From Rhodocyclaceae bacterium (GTDB lineage Bacteria; Pseudomonadota; Gammaproteobacteria; Burkholderiales; Rhodocyclaceae), in NCBI GenBank assembly GCA_018262875.1, contig JADFDL010000067.1, positions 1 through 8,157 on the forward strand: 8,157 nucleotides of DNA, written 5' to 3'. Position 1 is the first letter of the stretch. Every line of letters begins with the position of its first letter. A program made the position numbers and the translations under genes. Positions 1 through 6,558 of this stretch are shown in pieces. The notes beneath the pieces were generated by a model that worked only from the letters and a program-made list of their open reading frames with translations, ran no database searches and was not told where the DNA came from.

Positions 1-475
1 GGCGCTGGGGGCGGCGGACGACAACGGTCAGCACGGCTTGCAAAGGCTCGCCGCCGCCGGCGGGCCGGGCGAGTTCCTCACCCGCGTGCTGAGAAACGGC
101 ATCGACCAGGAGGCGGCGCGCGTCGAGCATGGCCTGACGCTGATGGCCTCGGCCGGCTCGGCGGCGCCCTATGTCGGGCTGTTCGGCACGGTGTGGGGCA
201 TCTACCACGCGCTGGTGCAGATCGGCATGAGCGGGCAGGGCACGCTGGACAAGGTGGCCGGCCCGGTCGGCGAGGCACTGATCATGACCGCGCTCGGCCT
301 TGCCGTGGCGATCCCGGCGGTGCTCGCCTACAACGCCTTCAACCGGCGCAACCGCATCTGGCTGGCGAAGCTGGATGCCTTCGCCCACGACCTCTACGCG
401 CTGATGACCGTCGGCGCCAAGAGCAACAGCTCGGCCGGCGAGGTGCGCCCGCGGCGCGCTGCCGCGGCGCGCTGA
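1..475 (+). CDS. exbB: ExbB-type proton channel subunit (MotA/TolQ/ExbB family), 5' end missing
   Basis: C-terminal 157 residues of an inner-membrane proton channel subunit that, with ExbD, converts the proton gradient into work for a TonB-type protein. The frame is open from base 2, so the start lies to the left of the window. The visible part has the family's second and third membrane segments (about visible residues 45-74 and 88-112). The first carries GLFGTVWGIYHAL and the second GPVGEALIMTALG followed by AIPAVLAYN. The Thr in each of these motifs matches the conserved channel threonines of ExbB. A basic Ala/Arg-rich tail ends the protein, encoded by a 13-bp tandem duplication that also supplies the TGA. 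exbD follows 14 bases downstream. TolQ is the main alternative, but no tol-pal genes are visible here. Confidence 0.92.
   Translation, partial: ALGAADDNGQHGLQRLAAAGGPGEFLTRVLRNGIDQEAARVEHGLTLMASAGSAAPYVGLFGTVWGIYHALVQIGMSGQGTLDKVAGPVGEALIMTALGLAVAIPAVLAYNAFNRRNRIWLAKLDAFAHDLYALMTVGAKSNSSAGEVRPRRAAAAR
449..474 (+). repeat. Perfect 13-bp tandem duplication at the exbB stop codon
   Basis: CCGCGGCGCGCTG occurs at 449-461 and again at 462-474 with no mismatch; the flanking bases (448/461 and 462/475) do not extend it. Thirteen is not a multiple of three, so the two copies are read in different frames. The second copy provides the first two bases of the exbB TGA stop (473-475). Confidence 0.9.
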
Positions 476-477
476 AC

Positions 478-484
478 GGAGGGG
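478..484 (+). promoter_or_regulatory. Ribosome binding site of exbD
   Basis: GGAGGGG lies five bases upstream of the ATG at 490, inside the 14-base exbB-exbD gap. It fixes the exbD start at 490 and rejects the longer in-frame opening that begins inside exbB. Confidence 0.85.
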
Positions 485-489
485 ACGTC

Positions 490-909
490 ATGGCAATCGG
501 AAGCTTCGACGGACGCGGCCAGCAGGCGCCGATGGCGGAAATCAACGTGGTGCCGCTGGTGGACGTGATGCTGGTGCTGCTGGTGATCTTCATCGTCACC
601 GCGCCGCTGCTCACCCACTCGGTGAAGATCGACCTGCCGAAGGCCTCCAGCAGCCCGAACATCACGCGGCCCGAGCATGTCCAGCTCGGCATCCGCGAGG
701 ACGGCAGCCTGCACTGGAACGGCGCGGCGGTGGAGATGCAGGAACTCGAATCGCATTTCTCGGCGGCGGCGATGCAGCAGCCGCAGCCCGAGCTGCACAT
801 CCGCGCCGACCGGCTGGTGCCCTATGAGCGCGTCGCGCAGGTGATGAGCAAGGCCGCCAAGGCCGGGCTGGTGCGCATCGGCTTCGTCACCGATCCGTCG
901 CAGCGCTAG
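490..909 (+). CDS. exbD: ExbD/TolR-family biopolymer transport protein
   Basis: 139-residue partner of ExbB, a usual length for ExbD. Residues 1-20 are the cytoplasmic stub (MAEINVVPLVD motif), followed by one membrane helix at about 22-42 (VVPLVDVMLVLLVIFIVTAP). Asp25 in this helix matches the essential proton-carrying aspartate of ExbD. The remainder is the small periplasmic domain, including the LHIRADRLVPYERVAQVM segment typical of the family's C-terminal half. The start at 490 is supported by a strong ribosome binding site and by the short N-terminus. It is cotranscribed with exbB. The last 23 bases overlap, tail to tail, the 3' end of the RND pump gene on the other strand. ExbD is preferred over TolR because of the lack of tol-pal neighbours. 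Confidence 0.94.
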   Translation: MAIGSFDGRGQQAPMAEINVVPLVDVMLVLLVIFIVTAPLLTHSVKIDLPKASSSPNITRPEHVQLGIREDGSLHWNGAAVEMQELESHFSAAAMQQPQPELHIRADRLVPYERVAQVMSKAAKAGLVRIGFVTDPSQR

Positions 910-3900
910 CGCGGCGGTTCTCCACCAGGGAGTACACCGCGGGCACCACCACCAGCGTCAGCAGCGTCGAGGAGATCATGCCGCCGATGACGGCGATCGA
1001 CAGCGGCTGGTTGGTCTCGGCGCCGGCGCCCAGGCCGAGCGCGGCCGGGAAGAGGGCGAGGATGATCGTCGCCGAGGTCATCAGCACCGGCCGCATGCGG
1101 ATCGGGCAGGCGTTGCGCAGCGCCGCGTCGACGCCCAGCCCCTCCTCGCGCCGCTGATTGGTCAGGTCGACCAGCAGGATCGAGTTCTTCGCCACCAGGC
1201 CGATCAGCAGCACCAGGCCGATCATCGAGTAGATGTTGAGCGACTGGCCGAACAGCCAGAGCGCGGCGACGCCGCCGATGATGGCGAGCGGCTGCGCCAG
1301 CATGATGATGAGCGGCTGCAGGAAGGAGTTGAACTGGCTGGCGAGCACCATGTAGAGCAGCACCATCGCCAGCGAGAAGGCGAAGACCATGTTCTGCATG
1401 GTCTTGCCGAATTCCTCGGCCTGGCCGATGAACTTCACCTGATAGCCCGGCGGCAGCACTTCGCGCGCCGCTTCGCGCACCATGCCGACGGCGTCGCCGA
1501 GCGGGATGGTCGGCGAGGCGAAGAAGGTGGCGGCGTATTGCAGGTCGAAGCGGCCGATCACCGCCGGGCCGAGCTGCTCCCGGAAGCTCGCTACCGAATC
1601 CAGCCGCACCAGCTTGCCGTCCTTCGAGCGCAGGAAGATCTTCGACATGTCCGACGGCTGGGTGAATTCGCCCTCGCGGCCCTTGACGCGGATGTCGTAG
1701 CGGCTGCCGTCGCCGGGCTCGTCGTTGAACTTGGCGATATCGATGCCGCCGGTCAGCATGTTCACCGCCAGCGCCACGTCCTGCGAGCTGAGGTTGGCGG
1801 CGGCGATGCGCGTGCGGTCGGGCTGGAAGACGAGCTGGGGCAGGTCGAGCTGCAGGTCGGTGTCGAGGCGGCCGATGCCCGGCTCGGCGGCGAGCCTGCC
1901 CTGTAATTCCCTGGTGAGCCGGCCGACCTCCTGCAAGTTCTCGCCGGCCAGCACGAACTGCAGCGGCTCGCCGCGCTGGCCCTGTACCAGCGGATAGGGC
2001 GCGGCGAAGGCGCGCGCGCCGGGAATCGTCGCCAGTTCCTTGCGGATGAGCGGGATGATCTCCTGCTGCTTCACCGTGCGCTCTTCGCGCGGCGCCATGC
2101 GCACCACCACCGTGCCCTGATTCACCTGACCGGCGCTGCCGAGGCCGATGAGGGCGAACTCGGTGACGATTTCCTGGTGGCGGTTGAGGATTTCCTCGAC
2201 CATTTTCAGCCGGGAATCCGTGTAGTCGATGCTCGAGCCGAGCGGCGTGCGCAGGTAGACGAGGAAGCGGCCCTCGTCCTGCTCCGGCGCGAAGCCCTTG
2301 CCGATGGTGGCGAAGGGCAGCCAGCTCGCCGCCACCGTGGCCAGCGTCAACGCCACCACCTTCCAGCGATGGCGCAGCGCCTTGTCGAGCAGTCCGCGGT
2401 AGAGCCGGTCGAGGCCTTCGAAGAGGCGGTCGAGGCGGTGGTAGAGGGCGCCGTGCTGCTTGTCCACGCGCAGGTAGCGCGAGCAGAGCATCGGCGTCAG
2501 CGTCAGCGAGACGAACAGCGAGACCAGCACGCCGAAGGTGACGACGACGGCGAAGGAGCGGAAGAACTGGCCGATGATGCCGCTCATGAAGATGACCGGT
2601 GCGAAAATCGACACCAGCGACAGCGTGGCGGCGATGACGGCGAAGACCACTTCCCGACTGCCGTTGATTGCTGCCGAGACCGGATCGGGGTCCAGTTCCT
2701 CGCGGTGGCGGAAGATGTTCTCCAGCACGACGATGGCGTCGTCCACCACCACGCCGATCAGGAGCAGCAGCGCCAGCATGGTGAGCGAGTTGAGCGTGAA
2801 GCCGAAGAAGTGGATGACGGCGATGGCGCCCATCAGCGAGACCGGGATGGCCAGCGAGATGATCAGCGTCGAGCGCACCGAGCGCAGGAAGAACCACACC
2901 ACCAGCGCGGCCAGCAGCGTGCCTTCGACCAGGTGCTCCTTCAGCGAATTGACGATCTCCAGGATGAACACGGCATCGTTGGAGACGACGGTGATGCGCA
3001 TGCCGGGCGGCAACTGAGGCCGGATCTCGTTGTCCAGGCGCGCCTTGATCCGTTCGACGGTCTCGACGGTGTTGGTGTTGGCGATCTTGACGATGCCGAG
3101 GCCGACGGTAATTTCGCCGTTGAAGCGCGCCAACTGGCGGTTGTCGGTCAGCCCGTCCTCCAGGTCGGCGATGTCCTTGAGGCGGATCGGCGATTTGTCC
3201 TTGTAGCCGACGATCATCTGCGCCAGGTCGTCGAGGCGGTGGAATTCCAGGTCGAGCTTGACCAGGCTCTCGGTGGTCTTGCCGACGACGAAGCCGCCGG
3301 CGAGCTGGATGTGCTCCCTGGCGAAGGCGTCGTTGATGTCCTGCGCCGTGACGCTGAAGGCGGCCATGCGGTCCGGCCGCAGATTGACGCGAAGGGTGCG
3401 GTCGCGGCGGCCGCCGAGGCGCACCTCGCCGACGCCGTCGATGGTCTCCAGCTTCTTCTTGACGACGTTGATGGCGTACTGGTTGAGCTGTTGCTGGGTG
3501 CGGTCGCCCTGCAGCGCCATCCAGAAGATCGGCTGGGCGTTGGTTTCCACCTTGGCCACCACAGGCGGATCGACGTCCTTGGGCAGGCGGCGCAGCACCT
3601 GGTTGACCTTGGCCTGCACTTCGTTGAAGGCGACGTCGATCTTCTTTTCCAGGCCGAAGGTGATGTTGATCGACGAAATGCCGGGCGAGGAGGTGGACTG
3701 GATGTGCTCGATGCCGGGCACGCTGTTCACCGAGGTCTCCAGCAGGTTGGTGATGCTGGCGTCGACGATGTCCGGGTTGGCGCCCCTCAGGGCCGTGGTG
3801 ATGGAGACGACCGGGAATTCGATATAGGGTAGCCGGTCCATGCCGATGCGCTGGTAGCTGATGACGCCGAACAGCACCAGCACGCCGGACAGCATCCACG

Positions 3901-3940
3901 CCAGCACATGGCGCCGGATGGAGAGCTCGGGCAGGTTCAT
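887..3940 (-). CDS. RND-family multidrug efflux pump, inner-membrane transporter subunit (HAE-1/AcrB type)
   Basis: 1017-residue proton-driven exporter of the AcrB/MexF kind, acting as a trimer in the inner membrane. The first membrane helix is at about residues 12-30, a periplasmic porter region at about 31-335, helices 2-6 at about 336-490, a second periplasmic region at about 555-850, and the last helices at about 852-1005. The proton relay is intact: the Asp pair D400-D401 in GVVVDDAIVVLENIF (fourth helix) and K918 in GLVAKNSILLVD (tenth helix). The VVDD-type fourth helix favours the hydrophobic/amphiphilic substrate class over the heavy-metal class. Its ATG shares an ATGA overlap with the stop of the adaptor gene and has no strong ribosome binding site of its own, so translation is probably coupled. 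The substrate cannot be told from sequence. The outer-membrane channel is not encoded here. Confidence 0.95.
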   Translation of the reverse strand: MNLPELSIRRHVLAWMLSGVLVLFGVISYQRIGMDRLPYIEFPVVSITTALRGANPDIVDASITNLLETSVNSVPGIEHIQSTSSPGISSINITFGLEKKIDVAFNEVQAKVNQVLRRLPKDVDPPVVAKVETNAQPIFWMALQGDRTQQQLNQYAINVVKKKLETIDGVGEVRLGGRRDRTLRVNLRPDRMAAFSVTAQDINDAFAREHIQLAGGFVVGKTTESLVKLDLEFHRLDDLAQMIVGYKDKSPIRLKDIADLEDGLTDNRQLARFNGEITVGLGIVKIANTNTVETVERIKARLDNEIRPQLPPGMRITVVSNDAVFILEIVNSLKEHLVEGTLLAALVVWFFLRSVRSTLIISLAIPVSLMGAIAVIHFFGFTLNSLTMLALLLLIGVVVDDAIVVLENIFRHREELDPDPVSAAINGSREVVFAVIAATLSLVSIFAPVIFMSGIIGQFFRSFAVVVTFGVLVSLFVSLTLTPMLCSRYLRVDKQHGALYHRLDRLFEGLDRLYRGLLDKALRHRWKVVALTLATVAASWLPFATIGKGFAPEQDEGRFLVYLRTPLGSSIDYTDSRLKMVEEILNRHQEIVTEFALIGLGSAGQVNQGTVVVRMAPREERTVKQQEIIPLIRKELATIPGARAFAAPYPLVQGQRGEPLQFVLAGENLQEVGRLTRELQGRLAAEPGIGRLDTDLQLDLPQLVFQPDRTRIAAANLSSQDVALAVNMLTGGIDIAKFNDEPGDGSRYDIRVKGREGEFTQPSDMSKIFLRSKDGKLVRLDSVASFREQLGPAVIGRFDLQYAATFFASPTIPLGDAVGMVREAAREVLPPGYQVKFIGQAEEFGKTMQNMVFAFSLAMVLLYMVLASQFNSFLQPLIIMLAQPLAIIGGVAALWLFGQSLNIYSMIGLVLLIGLVAKNSILLVDLTNQRREEGLGVDAALRNACPIRMRPVLMTSATIILALFPAALGLGAGAETNQPLSIAVIGGMISSTLLTLVVVPAVYSLVENRRASAATDR

Positions 3941-5091
3941 TTCTTCGCTTCGGCGGGCGCCTGGGCCGCAGCGACGCCGTGTTGCGGAGACTGACTTTCG
4001 GCCGGCTTGCCCTGCGGAGCGGCCTTGCCGCGCTCCTGCACGCTGACGCTGGCGTTGTTCGTGAGGAAACCGGCGCCGTCGAGCGCGACGGTGGCGCCGG
4101 CCGGCAGGCCCTTGACGATTTCCACCATGCCGCCGCGCTTGGCGCCGACTTCGACGACGACCTGAATGGCTTTGCCCTCCTGGATGGCGTAGACGACCTT
4201 GCCGGCCGGCCGCAGCACGACGCTCTGCTCCGGCACCTGCACGGCGTCTTCCCGCGCGGCGACCACTACGGCGGCGTTGACCGTGCCGCCGGGACGGAAG
4301 CCTTCGGTGTTGTCGATGTCGACGAGGACGTCGAGGGCGCGGTCGGACTCCGACACGCCGGGCTTGATCTCACTGACGACGCCCCTGAACGCGCTGCCCG
4401 GCCGTTGCGGCGAGGTGAGGATGACGGCCTGTCCTTTTTTCAGGCGTGGCGCGGCGGATTCGGGGAAGGGCAGGTGGGCGCGCAGCTTCTGGCTGGACAC
4501 CAATTGGAACAGCGGATCGCCGACCTTGACGTAGTCGCCGGCCGAGACGATCTGGGTTTCCACCATGCCGCCGAAGGGCGCGAGAACGCGCGCCTTGCCC
4601 TGGTTGCGCCGGCTCAGGTCGCCGCGGGCGCCGGCGGCGGCGACCTGCTGGCGCAGCGCGTCGCGCTGGGCGCGGGCATCGTCCGCGGCATTCTGCGAGA
4701 TGAAGCCCTTCTGCACCAGTTGCTGCTGCCGCTCGACGACGCGCTCCTGCTGCGTCAGCAGGGCCTCGGCGCGCATGCGGTCAGCCTCGTCGGCGCGGTG
4801 CTGGAGCGCAATGTCGGCGTCGTCGATGATCGCCAGCAGTTCGCCTTTACTGACGGCCTTGCCGGCGCCGGCCAGCACCTGGACGACCTTGCCGGCGACT
4901 TCGGCGCCGATCTTCGGGTCGATCAAGGCTTCCAGCGTGCCCAGCGTTTCTTCGGTGATTTCCATCGCGCCGGCCTTGGCCTGCGTGGTGGAAATCAGGG
5001 TCGGTGGCGGGCCGGAAGACTTCTTTTCTTCGGCTTTCTGGCAGGCGGCGAGCGCCAGGGCGGCGGCGAAAATGGCAAGTCGGCTATTCAT
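3937..5091 (-). CDS. RND efflux periplasmic adaptor (membrane fusion protein, HlyD/AcrA family), lipoprotein
   Basis: 384-residue adaptor linking the RND pump to an outer-membrane channel. Residues 1-16 are a lipoprotein signal peptide with lipobox LAAC and lipidated Cys17. Two lipoyl half-motifs (about 58-92 and 164-200) flank an alpha-helical hairpin (about 93-162, rich in Gln/Arg/Glu/Ala). A beta-barrel (about 202-280) and a membrane-proximal domain (about 281-355) follow. The last 30 residues are a low-complexity Ala/Pro/Gln/Lys tail. The frame is open to 5196, but that extension overlaps lysA and lacks a signal sequence; the ATG at 5091 puts the signal peptide first. The 28 bases separating it from lysA are C-rich on the coding strand and lack a ribosome binding site. 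Residue +2 after the Cys is Gln, not the Asp that holds E. coli lipoproteins in the inner membrane. The family call is secure; the substrate is unknown. Confidence 0.93.
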   Translation of the reverse strand: MNSRLAIFAAALALAACQKAEEKKSSGPPPTLISTTQAKAGAMEITEETLGTLEALIDPKIGAEVAGKVVQVLAGAGKAVSKGELLAIIDDADIALQHRADEADRMRAEALLTQQERVVERQQQLVQKGFISQNAADDARAQRDALRQQVAAAGARGDLSRRNQGKARVLAPFGGMVETQIVSAGDYVKVGDPLFQLVSSQKLRAHLPFPESAAPRLKKGQAVILTSPQRPGSAFRGVVSEIKPGVSESDRALDVLVDIDNTEGFRPGGTVNAAVVVAAREDAVQVPEQSVVLRPAGKVVYAIQEGKAIQVVVEVGAKRGGMVEIVKGLPAGATVALDGAGFLTNNASVSVQERGKAAPQGKPAESQSPQHGVAAAQAPAEAKK

Positions 5092-5119
5092 GAGAGGGTG
5101 GGTGCGGGAGTGAATCCGA

Positions 5120-6364
5120 TCAAGGCAAGACACGCTCGCCGGCGAAAAGTTGCTCGATCGTTTCGCGCTCGCGCACGACGAAGGCCTGGTCGCCATCGAC
5201 GATCACCTCGGCGGCACGCGGCCGCGTGTTGTAGTTCGAACTCATCGCCATGCCGTAGGCGCCGGCCGACATGATGGAGAGGAGATCCCCCTCGGCGACC
5301 GCCAGCGCACGGGCGTGGCCGAGGAAGTCGCCCGACTCGCACACCGGGCCGACGACCTCGTACTCCGTCGTGTCACTGGCGCCCTGTCCCACCGGCAGGA
5401 TGTCGTGCCAGGCATCGTAGAGCGCCGGCCGCATCAGGTCGTTCATGGCGGCGTCGACAATGGCGAAGTTTTTTTCCTCGCCGTGCTTGAGGTGCTCGAT
5501 GCGCGTGAGCAGGATGCCGGCATTGCCGACGAGGGCGCGGCCCGGCTCGAACAGGATTTTTTCCTTGCGCCCGGCCAGTTTCGCCAGAATCGGGGCGAGA
5601 TACCCGGCGACCGACGGCGGCGTTTCGTCGCGATAGCGGATGCCGATGCCGCCGCCCAGGTCGAGATGACGCAGGGCGATGCCTTCGGCCGCCAGCCGGT
5701 CGGTGAGGGTGAGTATCTTGTCGGCGGCCTCGGCGGCCGGCGCCGGGTCGAGCAATTGCGAGCCGATGTGGCAGGCGATGCCGGCGATGTCAACATGCGG
5801 CAGCGCGCGGGCGTGGCGGTACAGCGCCAGCGCTTCGCCGTAGGCGACGCCGAACTTGTTGCCGCGCAGGCCGGTGGAAATATAGGGGTGCGTCTTCGGG
5901 TCGACGTCGGGATTCACGCGCAGCGCGATCGACGCCCGTTTAACGACTTGGCCGGCGATGTCGTTGAGCCGTTCCAGTTCCGCGGCGGATTCGACGTTGA
6001 AGCAGAAGATGCCCATTGCCAGTGCCTGGCGCATCTCGTCGGCGCTCTTGCCGACGCCGGAAAACACCACCCTGGACGGATCGCCGCCGGCGGCAACGAC
6101 GCGCGCCAGTTCGCCGCCGGAGACGATGTCGAAGCCGGCGCCGGCACGGGCGAACAGATTCAGGATGGCGAGGTTCGAGTTGGCCTTGACGGCATAGCAG
6201 ACCAGCGCGTCGCGGCCGGCTAGGGCCTGACGAAATTCCTCCAGACGCGCCAGCAGGGCGGCACGCGAGTAAACATAGCAGGGCGTGCCGTGCGCCGCGG
6301 CAATCTGCGGCAAGGGCACGCCCTCGGCACAGAGCGTGCCGTCACGGTAGACGAAGAAGCTCAT
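5120..6364 (-). CDS. lysA: Diaminopimelate decarboxylase
   Basis: 414-residue PLP enzyme of the fold-III decarboxylase group, catalysing the last step of lysine synthesis: meso-diaminopimelate to L-lysine plus CO2 in the cytoplasm. The family hallmarks are all present: Lys60 in CYAVKANSN (Schiff base to PLP), His199 in CHIGSQ, the glycine-rich LGGGIG phosphate loop at 236-241, EPGR at 273-276, Cys342 in the CES motif donated across the dimer, and Tyr370 in SAGAYGM. The length is normal for LysA. The ATG overlaps the lptM stop as ATGA, and no clear ribosome binding site precedes it, so it is probably translated by coupling. A run of seven A on the coding strand (5469-5475, residues 297-299) is an unusual homopolymer in this GC-rich gene. 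The adaptor gene follows after 28 bases. Confidence 0.97.
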   Translation of the reverse strand: MSFFVYRDGTLCAEGVPLPQIAAAHGTPCYVYSRAALLARLEEFRQALAGRDALVCYAVKANSNLAILNLFARAGAGFDIVSGGELARVVAAGGDPSRVVFSGVGKSADEMRQALAMGIFCFNVESAAELERLNDIAGQVVKRASIALRVNPDVDPKTHPYISTGLRGNKFGVAYGEALALYRHARALPHVDIAGIACHIGSQLLDPAPAAEAADKILTLTDRLAAEGIALRHLDLGGGIGIRYRDETPPSVAGYLAPILAKLAGRKEKILFEPGRALVGNAGILLTRIEHLKHGEEKNFAIVDAAMNDLMRPALYDAWHDILPVGQGASDTTEYEVVGPVCESGDFLGHARALAVAEGDLLSIMSAGAYGMAMSSNYNTRPRAAEVIVDGDQAFVVRERETIEQLFAGERVLP

Positions 6365-6525
6365 CGCGTTGTGGCGCTGCCGGCTTTGCTATCATCGGCA
6401 GGAGGTGTTGCAGCAGGCGATACAGCAGGCGAAGCGGCGGCCGGCCTGGGCGGCGGCACGAGCGAAGTCTTGGTGCCGCATGCCGCAAGCAGGGAAAGCG
6501 CGAGAAGGAGTGCGAAGGTACGCAT
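6361..6525 (-). CDS. lptM: LptM (YifL-like) small lipoprotein
   Basis: 54-residue lipoprotein. Residues 1-15 form a signal peptide ending in lipobox LLAAC, with lipidated Cys16. The mature part starts CGTKTSLVPPPRP, a diverged form of the CGxKGPLYxPP start of LptM/YifL, followed by a Pro/Ala/Ser-rich tail with a tandem SPAx repeat. In E. coli, LptM mimics lipopolysaccharide and helps assemble the LptD/LptE export pore; it sits upstream of dapF there and upstream of lysA in many betaproteobacteria. Position and architecture therefore carry much of this call. The start at 6525 is chosen because the signal peptide begins directly there; longer in-frame openings run back into cyaY on the opposite strand. 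The stop overlaps the lysA ATG. Gly at +2 after Cys is compatible with outer-membrane sorting. Confidence 0.82.
   Translation of the reverse strand: MRTFALLLALSLLAACGTKTSLVPPPRPAAASPAVSPAATPPADDSKAGSATTR
6409..6432 (-). repeat. 12-bp tandem repeat in the lptM tail
   Basis: On the coding strand, TCGCCTGCTGTA (6432-6421) is followed directly by TCGCCTGCTGCA (6420-6409), matching at 11 of 12 bases. It encodes SPAV-SPAA in the disordered tail. The period is a multiple of three, so copy-number change would keep the frame. Confidence 0.8.
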
Positions 6526-6529
6526 GATG

Positions 6530-6555
6530 TCTGCCAAAATCATGATGTTAGCAGA
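6530..6555. repeat. 26-bp imperfect palindrome between lptM and cyaY
   Basis: Folding the sequence around 6542/6543 pairs 11 of 13 positions: arms TCTGC (6530-6534) and GCAGA (6551-6555), a perfect eight-base core ATCATGAT (6539-6546), and mismatches only at 6535/6550 and 6538/6547. It covers most of the 39-base gap and its right arm enters the cyaY ribosome binding site. An eight-base direct repeat CATGATGT (6523-6530 and 6541-6548) overlaps it. Confidence 0.85.
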
Positions 6556-6558
6556 AGG
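6553..6558 (+). promoter_or_regulatory. Ribosome binding site of cyaY
   Basis: AGAAGG lies six bases upstream of the ATG at 6565. Its first three bases are the end of the right arm of the palindrome, so an RNA hairpin from a long transcript could partly hide it. Confidence 0.7.

Noticed and set aside
193..489. exbD starting inside exbB at 193
   Set aside because: The extra sequence is a shadow of exbB; a clear GGAGGGG precedes the ATG at 490 and the protein then has normal ExbD length.
2177..3832. Long plus-strand open frame (551 codons) antisense to the RND pump
   Set aside because: Its product is a low-complexity Asp/Glu/His/Gln/Val-rich sequence with no domain, as expected from the complement of a GC-rich gene; the pump frame on the other strand has full family motifs.
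906..3899. Second long minus-strand frame (997 codons) overlapping the RND pump
   Set aside because: It is the shifted frame of the pump gene; the product is Arg/Pro/His/Ala-rich with no recognisable fold.
4435..4440. Run of six A on the adaptor coding strand as a frameshift site
   Set aside because: The register is CTG AAA AAA GGA, which does not place a slippery heptamer in the zero frame, and the frame continues intact.
5092..5196. Longer N-terminus for the adaptor gene starting at 5196
   Set aside because: It would overlap lysA by 77 bases and bury the lipoprotein signal peptide; the ATG at 5091 puts it at the start.
6530..6555. Fur box upstream of cyaY
   Set aside because: Iron control would be attractive for a frataxin gene, but the palindrome does not follow the GATAAT-type repeat pattern of Fur sites.
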